From Sipunculus nudus (lineage: Eukaryota > Annelida > Sipuncula > Golfingiida > Sipunculidae), in NCBI GenBank assembly GCA_026874595.1, contig CM049313.1:38468659-38532658 (forward strand): a DNA stretch of 64,000 nucleotides, in the 5' to 3' direction. Shown here piece after piece: positions 47,801-58,400 of this stretch. Made by a program: the position numbers and the translations under genes. The notes below the pieces were generated by a model. It saw only the letters and a list, made by a program, of their open reading frames with translations, searched no databases and was not told the origin of the DNA. The number at the start of each line of letters is the position of its first letter. The stretch's first letter is position 1.

Positions 47801-50651
47801 TAAATGAAATCAATCCTCTTCCCTGTCTCCAAAGGTACTATCAAAATCATACATAAGCTAAACAACAACAACTCATAATACAGCTTATATTTATTACCAC
47901 ACAAAACCAGCATGTGCCTCATTTCTAAATTTTTTTTTATCATATATAACAGCTGAGCGTCGTGACCCATAGGTCCCTTGTTTTAAATATTGGCAAAAAT
48001 ATAAAATTTGTACCTTCAATTTTGCCCAACTTTGGCCATGGCACGTTTTTTTCCTGTAAGTACTGTGGATTTAATTTTCACAGCATGTATACATAAGGAT
48101 TTAATCTGTTAAAATCTGAAATTTGAAAATAAAATCTGCAAAATTAGGCTAGTTATTGAATTGTTTGGAGGCTCTTGCTGTATTCCCTTACATTTTCAAG
48201 CAGTCCACTTTACTGACTACAGGTCATTCAGTGCACATCTCTATGCTCCCCAGGCTGTTGGAATAATTTTAGATGTCCCCAAAATCTCCTACCATACTGA
48301 AAATTGGGTCATTAGGACTTCGTTACTTTGAGATATTAAGGAAAAAAAAACTCTGTTTTCCATAAAAAAAGCCATTGTTACACTTCAAGGCTGCCTAATA
48401 TCAAAACCACTGATCTGTTTTTGATCGTATTTAGTATTCACATCCTTTCATACATTTTCTATGAACATACCAAAAATTAGGTCAGTATTGGGTATTATTT
48501 TGAAGTTATGGGCCAAAACATAATGCAATTTTTAAAAAAAATCAGGAAATATATTTACTCACCTAACATGAGAATTGCTGAACCTAGAGACTTTTTTTCA
48601 GGAATATAACTTTATTTAATCAAGATTCAATTGTTTACCCAAAATTAGATCTGAATTTTGCAAATGTTTCAAGTTATTAGCATAAATAAAAAATCAATAC
48701 CTTAAATTTTGTCCAACTTTGGCACTGTTGATTTAATTTTCACAGCATATATACATAAGGATTTAATCTTTTAAAATCTGAAATTTCAAAGAAATTGATT
48801 GGAAAGAATTTTATTCATGTTTTCATTCACCATGTCAAGTGTTGTTTACATCTAGCCCACCTAGTAGTTCAGCCTTCACTTGCATTATGTAACCCACCCC
48901 AGGCAGCTTGCCTTGGGTCAGCCTGGCCACTACCAGCAGGCTTCATCTCTGCCCTGCACCCCCCCCCCCAGATGGTGCATAAACTAGATGAATGTTATTA
49001 TTTTCTGTATTTGATACATTCTTATTCTAGGCTATGCTACATTTTAGATTTTGTATTGTACCACCAGGGTTACAATGATTAAAGTGTACATTTAATTTTG
49101 TCCACAAAGTGGTGTATTGTTATGAAAGTGTGGATGTTCATCAGATACGTAATTCCTTACTTAGGAAGAGTAAAAACTTCACCAGGTGTGAAATTGACTA
49201 TTAATTCCAGTAATGAATAAAAACTGGGATAGTAATTAGCACAATGATATTGTTTGTCCCTCATTCAACCAACAGTGTGTATACTTTATTTGAAAAGATG
49301 TTTTATTTTATCAAATTTACTTTTATTTTATTTTGGTGAATAAAATTAAGCATGTACTGAAAACTCCAAATGTGCAAAACTTTTTAATAGTGATTCAAGG
49401 AATATCCTTGTAGATGCCATGTTGTGGCATTATTTTCTTTTAAATTCAGTTTAAACATTTATGATTTAAAAATAATAAAATATATGTGTATGCATAATAT
49501 GACCCAATATGAGCTACACTCTGGATATATGATGATTGCAACTTTTGCAACAATTCTAATATTTTAACTTATAGTTTCAGTTTTTTACTCTGTATATATA
49601 ATGATTGCAACTTTTGCAACAATTCTAATATTTTAACTTATATTTTCAGGTTTTTTTATTAAAAATTGATAAAACCTGTAAATAAAAAAATGATTCAGAT
49701 AAAAACTTCTTAATGGAAAAAGTGGATATGCTTAAAAAAATAGGATTATATATAAACTTAAATGCATTATTCCCTTGAAAGTGAAATAAAGGTATTAGTC
49801 CATTCTGTCCACTTGCCTGTCAATCTGTAAATTTTCATATGCATCACAGTATCTCAAAATTTTACTGTTTTTCTTCATGACAGTCTTGTCAGAGTATTAG
49901 TTTGCAATCATATATTTAGCACTTTACTATAACAAAGTAGGAGGGCCCCTTTCCTCTTAGCTTTTCATATTCTTATATAAATGAAAAACATTACAAAAGA
50001 ATATTTCTACATCCACCTTCGTGCTGCCCTCACTTTTCCCTTCTCCGAACCCCATCCCAAAGTCAGCCTCAGCAAGCAAGAACAAGATGAATCAGATATA
50101 TTCATACTTTAAAATTTTGTATAACTATACGTCCATAGGTACCTATGTACATGCCAGAAATTATGTCAATATTGTGTAATATGTAGACATAGTGGGCATC
50201 ACAATAATGTACCTTGTCAAGACTAAAGAGATATTGTGTCATACAGTCACAAATTCATAAATCACTTCATCAGCATAGTTAATCATAACATCATATCTGT
50301 CAAATTGAAAGCTTGCAGACTACCATACACTTTAGATCCTTCAACAAATAGCCTATCATCATTCTACTACTGCTTATTACTGCTGTCATTGCATTCATAT
50401 TTGCTCAAATATAACACAATTTTCAAACCCTCCTAAATAAATAAAAAATAAACCACTATATTTGACTCTATTAATCCATCAGTCAGGTAATTTCATTTAT
50501 CATTTACTCATATTACATTACATTCCTTTATAATAGCCCAACATGTCCATGATATTCATAAGCTTTATCGACTCGATATAGTATCACAGAGGAGAGACAT
50601 TTATGGTACAATCACAATCAGCTGAGCGCCGTGACCCATGGGTCCCTTGTT
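44832..50651 (+). mobile_element. Family B (Helentron-like) outer element, copy 4
   Basis: It starts TTTTTAGCTCAGCTGACTATAAG and a (GTCC)n-rich tract (44882-44920), and ends TCAGCTGAGCGCCGTGACCCATGGGTCCCTTGTTT. GACCCATGGGTC at 50633-50644 is the 3' palindrome. It is interrupted by an inner copy at 45362-47983, after which outer sequence resumes ('aaatattggcaaaaat'). Its second half closely matches 27472-30014. Confidence 0.72.
45362..47983 (+). mobile_element. Family B inner element, nested in copy 4
   Basis: It has its own TTTTTAGCTCAGCTGACTATAAG start, (GTCC)n tract and CAGCTGAGCGTCGTGACCCATAGGTCCCTTGTTTT end. The outer sequence on both sides joins across a run of T without a target duplication. 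The open frame at 46800-47000 lies inside this repeat and shows no family match. Confidence 0.7.
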
Positions 50652-51117
50652 TTACCAGGTCATAATTTAATAGCAGGCCTAATTTGGACGATGATAGACC
50701 TTATAATAGAAAATAGCAGCCAGCCAATTTTAACCGGCATTTGCCGGTTGCCCGTCGTCAAATTCGAGGCCTGGTTTCTCACCATACAGGGTTATGTTTA
50801 CTGTTCCTAATATTTATATACCTCTCTTTGCTTTATTACCAATGTAAACTATATAACAAGAGGAACTGAATTGATTGTTCCAACATTTTTGGTTAATTCC
50901 TTCTGCTTTATATTGTTACATAGTACATATGTCTGTCTGGTTATTAGATAGATTTAATATTTAAAATATTTTAATACTAATAATAATAATAAATATTCAA
51001 ATTTGAAGTTACTCTGAGTGTTTCTTCCAGAAGATGATGTGGTACCCTCTTGTTACACATTTATTATATTGACATTACAAGTCTAACATTTATAAATCTC
51101 TACTTACATATTTACAG

Positions 51118-51294
51118 GTGATGTAATGGGACCGACCTTATCTGGTTTGGATCAGCTACTGAGGATGCCATATGGGTGTGGAGAACAGAACATGATCAGA
51201 TTTGTGCCGAATATCTTTGTAATGCAGTATCTGACTAACACCAACAGGCTGGATCCTGCCCTGAAAGCCAAAGCTATAAGCTACCTCCAAACAG
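51118..51294 (+). CDS. TEP: TEP exon: thioester motif GCGEQ
   Basis: The acceptor is atttacag at 51117 and the donor G|gtaaaa at 51295; 177 nt, phase 1-1. The translation contains GDVMGPTLSGLDQLLRMPYG and CGEQNMIRFVPNIFVMQYL. GCGEQ (51174-51188) is the thioester: Cys and Gln side chains form an internal bond that attacks target nucleophiles after activation. PYGCGEQNM is intact, so this protein should be thioester-competent. The flanking helix (NIFVMQYL) matches the alpha-alpha toroid domain. Confidence 0.98.
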
Positions 51295-51409
51295 GTAAAA
51301 TTTACAGTATTACAAAATAAAAAATTTGCATGTGAATATTTTGAAGGGAAAGATCACTAACAGGTCATTGTGGGAATAAAGGATATGGTGGCAACTGGTG
51401 GATATGTTC

Positions 51410-51785
51410 AACTTGAAATGTGCTGACACCTGGTGTGATTGTGACACAAAAGGTAGGTGTTGAAAACTGCTGTGGTTGTGTCACAAAACTTATGATTGAT
51501 GACACTTGGTGAAATATTTGTCAAACTAAAGATAGGTGCAGACACCTGCTGGGACTGTGACACAAAAGGTAGGTGCTGACACCTTGTGTGATTGTGATAC
51601 AAAAGATAGAAGGTGCTGACACCTGCTGTTGTTGTGACACAAAAGGTAGGGGCTGACACCAGCTGTGATTGTGACACAAAAGGTAGGGGCTGACACCAGC
51701 TGTGATTGTGACACAAAAGGTAGATGCTGACACCTGGTGGGATTGAGACAAAAAGTAGGTGCTGACAGTGGATGTGATTGTTTCA
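51410..51785 (+). repeat. Minisatellite, 37-bp unit
   Basis: The unit 'ggggctgacaccagctgtgattgtgacacaaaaggta' recurs with 37-bp period (for example 51649 and 51686), about nine diverged copies. Because 37 is not a multiple of three, all minus-strand frames stay open, which explains three overlapping 76-102 codon frames; none is a gene. Confidence 0.9.
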
Positions 51786-51977
51786 TGAAAACTGTTTTAT
51801 ATTATATTATTCACAAATGTTATGTTAATTCCGTAAGTTTTTCTTGGTTTGGATAAAATTTCAAATGAAATATGTGAAGAACTAAGGATCCCAAATCATA
51901 GATATCATACCAGAAACATGTTTAAAGTCATCACAAACTCCGTGACAGTTTGCAGGTTTTCCACAGATTTACTCTGT

Positions 51978-52176
51978 TTTAGCAAACCTGTTAGCTTATG
52001 CGATGGTGCGGCGTCGCCCGTTGTGCTTCATGTGTCGTGCGTCATCTGTACGTTAACCTTAGCTATCTCAAAAATGGCATTAGCTAGCATCACCAAATTT
52101 TTTGCAAATAATCAGTCATCCAAAAAACTATGTCGGATTTTGTTTATTTTTTTTCTAACTGCATGTTCTTAGATTT
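51978..52176 (+). repeat. Family E dispersed repeat, copy 3, left part (split by the Ngaro element)
   Basis: TTTTAGCAAACCTGTTAGCTTATGCGATGGTGCGGCGTCG begins the copy. It stops at the Ngaro terminus and resumes at about 57825 with 'aaagcttaaaaaatcttcttctccgaaactgtccagcc', continuing to about 58400. Confidence 0.65.
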
Positions 52177-52340
52177 TTATGCTCACACACGCACCCACAA
52201 CACATAGCAGATCATTCAGATGAATAAATCAATGTTTGATGGTAAGGGCCGTAAGGCCAATTTACATAAACTTTATTCGAATATAATTTACAAAACAGGG
52301 CAAAATTGCTGCCCTGAACAAGGGTGGGGCTCAGCACGCC
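52177..52340 (-). repeat. Ngaro terminal repeat B2
   Basis: The 164-bp sequence starting ttatgctcacacacgc on the plus strand is repeated at 52702-52865 with few differences. It forms the 3' end of the element in its own orientation. Confidence 0.88.
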
Positions 52341-52452
52341 CTTACATACAGCTTCACAACAACAAAATGATACATTCAATAAATATATACAAAACCAAGC
52401 ATAGGGTAACTCTACAATAGAAGAAAAAGGAGGAGGGGTGGGAGGTGGAATT

Positions 52453-52703
52453 CAGCAATAAATCCAGCGAGGCAGCAAATGAAAAGTGAATATGATGCCG
52501 ATAGAGACCCATATATAGCCTGGCAGATACAAATCCCGCGCCAATGGCTAATTGTCTGTGATTGGCCAAAATTACCTGAAATGGCCTTGACTGTGGACTG
52601 AGGTGAAGGTCAAGGTCCAGTTAAATTTAGATAGTGTACATCGTCTGCCGTGAACTGTATGTTCGCATAAAACCTGCTAGTCTTGCAAATTAACCGGAAA
52701 TTT
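52453..52703 (-). repeat. Ngaro internal repeat A2
   Basis: This 251-bp sequence ('cagcaataaatccagcgagg' to 'ttaaccggaaattta') is nearly identical to A1 at 57573-57824. Confidence 0.9.
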
Positions 52704-52865
52704 ATGCTCACACACGCTCCCACAACACATAGCAGATCATTCAGATGAATAAATCAATGTTTGGTGGTAAGGGCCGTAAGGCCAATTTACATAAACTTTA
52801 TTCGAATATAATTTACAAAACAGGGCAAAATTGCTGCCCTGAACCAGGGTGGGGCTCAGCATGCC
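52702..52865 (-). repeat. Ngaro internal repeat B1
   Basis: Direct copy of 52177-52340, abutting A2 to make the B1-A2 junction expected of split direct repeats. Confidence 0.9.
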
Positions 52866-53101
52866 ATAGGCCACATGTGGCCCCCCACCATGGCCCCTAC
52901 CTACTTGCTGCTGAGCTGGATATGGCTGGTAACAAATTACGTAAATATCTCTGCTCCTGTGGTGCAGTGCATTTAATATAATTACATCAACAACAAAATC
53001 GCTAATGTCCATATTTAGTGAAAGATCATTAGGACGCCGTCCAATGTGAAAAGTCCAATCCATATATGATATGTATATGAAGTTACACCTTATACCGTGG
53101 G

Positions 53102-54096
53102 GGTGCCCACCTGGGTCACCTAATAAGAGTAAAAAGTCAAAACAGTATGCGATCTATACAATAAATTTTACACTATAGAGGTGCCCACTTGGGTCACACA
53201 ACCAAAAGTGTAGCAATTCAAAACGGTATGCAATCAATACAATACACATAACATCATGGGGGTGCCCACTTGGGTCACCCCACAAAAACAAATAACATAA
53301 ATGTTCATATATTGCGCAGATATAAATAAAAACATGAAAGCGGCTGAACAGCTGCAGAGGTTACCAATACAGTCCAAATTTGTCTATGCACAGTCAATTA
53401 AAACGGGCACTGCTGTTTCCAATCATAAACCCATATGTAATACATCATAAAGCACCCTGAGTCCTTTCCTTGGAAGCCCACATGGGTCTTTGCTTATATA
53501 CAAATACACAAGTTACATGCAATGAATGGTGAGGGCTCAAGCAGGCAAGGCAATAACATCACATTACTGACTAAGGTTGATAAATTTATTTCCCGGTATA
53601 CATGTATGTACAGGTGCCCACTTGGGTCACCAAGTAAATATCAACCGACCTTACATGCAGAGCATGAACCACATTAAAATAAACGGCCTTATACGGCTGC
53701 CCACATAGGTCACAGACAGACCTTGCACCTAACCTATGATTCTATCATGTGGAGAAGAATAAAAAAAAATAAAATAGACCACTCAATCAGGTGCCCACTT
53801 GGGTCACCCAGGCATAATCCCTATGTATAACCCATGACTCTATAATATAACCGGCAATAGCATAACTTCTCATAACTTAGCATAACCAAACACTGGTGCC
53901 CACTTGGGTCACCGAACCATACACTGATCCTCAATCTATCTCATGTATAAGCCCGATGCAGGTGCCCACTTGGGTCACCTAGCGAAGCTTGTAAGTTCCA
54001 GCTTTGTAGCTTATTTTTATACAACGAAGTTGATGGCACTGATCTAAGGTATAGTCTAAAATTAAATACAGTTGAGGATGCCCACTTGGGCCATCC
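53102..54096 (-). repeat. Array of about ten short hairpins in the Ngaro 3' non-coding region
   Basis: GGTGCCCACTTGGGTCACC or close variants occur at 53102, 53180, 53271, 53477 (weak), 53613, 53696 (weak), 53790, 53895, 53961 and 54076, separated by 65-205 bp of unrelated sequence. In element sense each reads GGTGACCCAAGTGGGCACC, which folds into a 7-bp stem with one bulge and an AAGT loop. The last copy changes both stem arms together. Confidence 0.85.
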
Positions 54097-54145
54097 AGCT
54101 ACAGCTCATCAGGGTCTAATCCTAAATCAGGACTCGTAACCTTAG

Positions 54146-55054
54146 CTACTGAGCTTGAAACATCCTAATAAAATGCATGAAAGCATTGGATTTCCATCTT
54201 CCTAGGTTACGAATTTCACTGTCTGATTTACCAAGTATAGCAGCATCTGTAGCAGCCCCAATCCTAAACGAATAGCCTTTGAAAAGAGCCGGGTCAAGTT
54301 TACAGAATATGAGATCCTTGTTCAGCTGAGCTGTGAACTCTGAACGACTGACTGGGGAAGCTGAAGGGCTGCTTAACAGAGCACCTTAACGATTCCCTCT
54401 GATTTGTAAAAATGTGGCTAAGGCTCTGACAGGGCAAGGGCCTGGGGTTTTAGTCTGTAGGACTACCATTTGGCATTGACCTGGAGGCATGTTTTTTGCA
54501 TGCCTAACCTTTATCCTTGCGTAACCACGAGCCGCCTCCACTGATACATCTGACAATTGTACTACAAGGTTTTGCTGGCTAAAGGACCTAGTAATGAGCT
54601 CACCAATACAGAAAAACCCATGGAAGGCTACAAGGTACAGAGCAGTGAACAGTTTACATTCATATACATTATTGGATGTGCATGGAAGAGCTCTAACTAG
54701 CTGGTGTAGAATATTAAGCGATATGGGATAACGTAGGTCTACTTTAGGGGTTAATTTCCTAGCTCCCTGCAGCAGCCTTTTGACAGCTTCAGAGGCTGTA
54801 GGGTCTGTCAAATTTGCTAGTTTGTGTATGAAAGAAATGGCTGATGCTGTTGAAGCTAAAGTGGAGCCACAACAGCCGGAAGAATACTTCTTGGACAAAA
54901 AAAGGAACACTGCAAGAGGCTGAACTGGTAATAGAGACCACTGGGAGTGACCCTGGCTTTGACAGAATGAGTTGAAACTGCTCCAGACCTGTTTATATGC
55001 TTTTTTGGTCTGAAGTGATAAGCTATTGGCAACTAAGTACTGACCTACACCCAT
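54146..55054 (-). pseudogene. Ngaro tyrosine recombinase, inactivated
   Basis: The first 222 codons (55054-54389) are open and show the N-terminal SAM-like helices (LSLQTKKAYKQVWSSF) and the catalytic domain start. A TAA at 54386-54388 interrupts, after which the same frame continues with GYSFRIGAATDAAILG, IRNLGRWKSNAF and HFIRM up to a TAG at 54146. The positions expected for catalytic residues are altered: C in GFFCIGEL (54608-54610) where the family has Arg, Y before SFRIG (54272-54274) where His is usual, and F in HFIR (54170-54172) where Tyr is usual. Motif assignments are from family knowledge, not an alignment. Confidence 0.85.
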
Positions 55055-55104
55055 TAGCTCAGTGATGCTGGGGGAGCTGGAGCAGGGGTTGGGTTTTTGT
55101 TCAC

Positions 55105-56892
55105 TCAGTGAGCCAGCTTGCGGAAGCGACCTACCTGCAATTGTGACAAAGTATAAGCTAGGTTTCCTTTCTGTTTTATATGCATACCTTTAACAAGAAT
55201 ATTGAACTTGAGAGATATCAGCACTAACCGCCTTATTAAGCACATTGTGTGCGGCTGTGGAGTGGATTTCTTGTTTAGAATATTAACTAACGCCAGATTA
55301 TCAGTCATCAATCTCAACTTCTTGTTGGACAATCGTTCACCCCATACCTCAAGAGCAGCAACAATGGGCCACAATTCCAGGGTTACCATATCATAATCTT
55401 GCCAGGACACTGGCCATTTCCCATAGAACCATTCACTGCAGAGAACGGCGCCAAATCCTAAACTGACAGTGGCTTTAGTCTGTAAATGTAATTCATCAGA
55501 GGAGATCCAGGATTCCTCGAGAAAAAATGACTTGCCATTAAAACAGTCTAAGAAATGTAGCCAAACCTTCAGGTCTAGTTTGACTTGGTTTGTCAATCTG
55601 GTACGATGGTGCGGTAGTTTTAACCCATAAGTACGGTCAATAAGGCGCCTGAGAAAGGACCTACCAGGCAGGACTACGACACAGGTAAAGTTTAAGAACC
55701 CTATCAGGGACTGGAGCTCCCGAAGTGTGGCCTTTTCCTTATACAGGAGGGCTGAAATAATCTACATAGCTTTTGTCAACTTATCCAAGGGCAACCTAGC
55801 ATATTGCGCCTGGACATCAATTTCGATACCCAGAAAAGTAATTATCTGTGAAGGACCTTCTGTTTTATCATGTACAATTGGGACCCCTAGTTTATGACAA
55901 AGTGCAAGAAAGGCTTCCAGCAATTTCTTGCAAGAGGACTCAGTTTCCGCAATGAATAAAAAGTCGTCCAGGACATGTATCACCCTATTGGTTTGCATTT
56001 GTTTTTTGGTTATGAATTCTAATGCCGAACTAAATTTCTCAAAGAGACAGCATGACGACGAGCAGCCCATGGGCAAGAAGCGGTCAAAATAGTACTGTCC
56101 TTCCCACTTAAAACCTAACAGAGGATAGTTGTTCGGGGATATAGGCAGCAGACGGAACGCAGATTCTATATCGGTTTTGGCCATAAATGCTGCTTGGCCC
56201 AAAGGCTTGAGAAGTCTAATGGCATCATCAAATGTGGCATAATTAACGCTTATCAGTTCCCTGGAAATGCCTTCATTTACTGACTCGGATGATGGGTAGG
56301 ACAGGTTGTGAATTAACCTAAACTGACCAGGGTTCTTTTTCGGCACTACCCCAAGAGGAGACACTTTAAAATTTTGAAATGGAATTGTATCATAAGGGCC
56401 CATTATCCTTCCTAACGAAAGCTCTTTGCTCAATTTGGCTGACACTACCTCAGGCTGACTGAGAGCTGATGTGTGGTTTTCACTTTGAGAATTTATTGCA
56501 GGCCCTTGGTACCCTATATCAAAACCCTCAAAGAAACCAGAATAAAGGAAATTCCTATCCCTATTGGGGTACCCTACCTCAGCAAGTAAATCATCTAGTG
56601 CCTGACCGTTGATTGGGGAAGGCAACCTTTCTTTGGTTTGTATTAGGGGCCTGTCTCCTAACTTCCTGTCTCGGACCTGGGTACTGTTCTTTGCTGTTAG
56701 AATTCGTCTGGGGACGTTGGAATCAGGATTTGAATGGGTGATTTCCCCCACAGAAACTGCATATGTGGGCATATGGGCATGGGTTTTTGGGACATTGCCT
56801 GTGCTTATTGAACCCAAAGCAAACCCCTGTTGGGTTTGAGCGAAAGGGCTGACCAGACTTATTAGATTTGGCATGACCCCTGTGGTTGTCAC
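55105..56892 (-). pseudogene. Ngaro reverse transcriptase-RNase H, one internal stop
   Basis: The RT part (56892-55765) shows VVPKKNPGQFRLIHNLSYP, FMAKTDIESAFRLLPI, FDRFLPMGCSSSC and HVLDDFLFI with the catalytic Asp pair at 55963-55968. This LDD variant of YxDD is typical of DIRS-like RT. A single in-frame TAG at 55762-55764 separates it from the RNase H part (55761-55105), which has SLGFGAVL, LELWPIVAALEVWG and LRLMTDNLALV. The RT-to-RH linker remains open in the same frame, so only one nonsense change breaks a polyprotein of about 595 codons. The frame overlaps gag by about 170 nt in another phase. Confidence 0.88.
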
Positions 56893-57427
56893 GCTTGGTC
56901 ACGGCGTCCATCCATAGGTCAGGATGGCGCCGATCCCAGCGTCTCCCTGTGTGCACCCTGAGCTTACAGAACTCTAAGTCATAAGTACGCCAGTCATATC
57001 CCTTATTGTACAAAGATCTAACCGACTCCATATAGGAACAAAGACGAGGGGCTTCACTACACAGGTTTGGGTTAGAACAATACACGCCCATGAATGTATG
57101 GAACGCGGACGTCCATTCGTACATATTCATTGAAGACTCAGTAAGGTCTTTCCTATCTTTAGAATTCTCAGATTTCTCTTTAGCAATGATCCAGTTAAGC
57201 TGGGACAAGTCTACATACTCGCCTTTCCAAATGGCGTCCTTATGTTTGGGATCCACCCTGTCTAAAACATTTATAATATCATCATCATCAATGTTTTGCC
57301 TGCCATTATCTGGTGAGCCCTCACCTGAAATTTCTTCTACCATTTCCTCAGTGAGATCATCAGATCCTGCGATAAGTCCCTTTTTTACCAGCACGTCTTC
57401 AACCTGAGCTGCCACCGTCTCTTTCAC
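56723..57427 (-). CDS. Ngaro gag-like protein with C-terminal zinc fingers
   Basis: The frame is 234 codons long. Residues 1-80 are acidic (SDDLTEEMVEEIS, DDDDIINVLDRVDP). The middle contains WTSAFHTFMGVYC and RWDRRHPDLW, a capsid-like region of the type found in DIRS/Ngaro-group elements. The C-terminus has CFGFNKHRQCPKNPCPYAH (CCCH pattern) followed by CSFCGGNHPFK (CxxCxxxH knuckle), probable RNA-binding fingers. It overlaps the RT frame; expression of RT may need a frameshift or reinitiation. Start is the first ATG-like codon after a stop and is uncertain. Confidence 0.8.
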   Translation of the reverse strand: MKETVAAQVEDVLVKKGLIAGSDDLTEEMVEEISGEGSPDNGRQNIDDDDIINVLDRVDPKHKDAIWKGEYVDLSQLNWIIAKEKSENSKDRKDLTESSMNMYEWTSAFHTFMGVYCSNPNLCSEAPRLCSYMESVRSLYNKGYDWRTYDLEFCKLRVHTGRRWDRRHPDLWMDAVTKRDNHRGHAKSNKSGQPFRSNPTGVCFGFNKHRQCPKNPCPYAHICSFCGGNHPFKS

Positions 57428-57572
57428 TTGTGTGTTTCACTTGTCACAAATCCACCAAGGCAAATAGAACGAATGTCAGGAGAAGTGAACGTAACAAGCA
57501 AAAACACTAAAGAAGCAATATACCCTCGGTGTAGCCACCTGGGTTAAAGAGCCAATTTGTTCACCACGTGTG

Positions 57573-57824
57573 CAGCAATAAATCCAGCGAGGCAGCAAAT
57601 GAAAAGTGAATATGATGCCGATAGAGACCCATATATAGCCTGGCAGATACAAATCCCGCGCCAAATGGCTAATTGTCTGTGATTGGCCAAAATTACCTGA
57701 AATGGCCTTGACTGCGGACTGAGGTGAAGGTCAAGGTCCAGTTAAATTTAGATAGTGTACATCGTCTGCCGTGAACCGTATGTTCTCATAAAACCTGCTA
57801 GTCTTGCAAACTAACCAGAAATTA
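57573..57824 (-). repeat. Ngaro terminal repeat A1
   Basis: Direct copy of A2; on the minus strand it forms the 5' end of the element. It carries ATATATAGCC and 'cccgcgcc' as A2 does. The pair differ at only a few positions, so the insertion is fairly recent. Confidence 0.9.
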
Positions 57825-58400
57825 TAGGGAAAAAGTTAAAAAAGCTTAAAAAATCTTCTTCTCCGAAACTGTCCAGCCAAATTGTTCAATATTTCACAGA
57901 AATGATCCCTGGAACAATCTTTCTCAAGTTTGTTCCAATGGTCCTAGGGTAGTGCTTTCTGAAGTTTGTTCAAATGGTCTCTTTTCAGTGACTTTTGGCT
58001 AAGTTATGAGAAGCTGAATTTAGTCATATGCCATATCAGCCCATTTTAGCTCAGTGGCTACAAAGATCTTCTTCTCAAAAACCACTGGGCCAAATACTTA
58101 AATCTCACACATTAATTTTCCTCAGATGTTGATAATTCAAGTTTGTTCAAATGGTTTTGGTTCAGTGCTTTTTGGCTGAGTTATGGTAAGCTGAACTTAG
58201 CCAGTTTGCTGTATCTTCCAATATGCGTTATAAATCTGAAAAATGTTTTTCGACTGATGCCACTGAAGCCAGTTTGTTAAATATTTTACAAGAATAATCC
58301 CTACTATAATTCTTATAATGATTGTCATTAATGGTTCCACATGAATGATTTTTGGCTGAATTATGGAGATTGAATTGAGTCATTTTACCATATATTACAT
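57825..58400 (+). repeat. Family E dispersed repeat, copy 3, right part
   Basis: Continuation of the copy interrupted by the Ngaro element; it shares 'agctgaatttagtcatatgccata.cagcccattttagctcag' with 2336-2380. Confidence 0.65.

Larger units (their letters stand above)
44256..50770. mobile_element. Possible TIR element, split by family B
   Basis: The sequence AGGCCTCGAATTT at 44256 and its inverse AAATTCGAGGCCT near 50757 flank the nested family B elements. A near-perfect palindrome of TGCCTGTCAA arms lies at 44289-44316. This may be a small inverted-repeat element interrupted by family B, but no clear target duplication is visible. Confidence 0.35.
52177..57824 (-). mobile_element. Ngaro-type tyrosine-recombinase retrotransposon, near complete, inactivated
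   Basis: On the minus strand the order is repeat A1 (57573-57824), gag, RT/RNase H, tyrosine recombinase, a roughly 1-kb hairpin-rich region, repeat B1 (52702-52865), A2 (52453-52703), a 112-bp gap and B2 (52177-52340). A1-ORFs-B1-A2-B2 is the split-direct-repeat structure of Ngaro and PAT elements. No methyltransferase domain is seen, which favours Ngaro over PAT/DIRS. Integration uses the recombinase on a circular intermediate and gives no target duplication, consistent with the family E flanks. Stops in RT/RH and recombinase, plus lost catalytic residues, indicate a dead copy. Confidence 0.88.

Noticed and set aside
51408-51786. Overlapping minus-strand frames of 76-102 codons with repeated VSQSQ/LVSAPTF peptides
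   Set aside because: They are produced by the 37-bp minisatellite, whose period keeps several frames open.
54000-57450. Host integrase or recombinase gene
   Set aside because: The gag-RT-RH-recombinase order and split repeats show that it is a retrotransposon.
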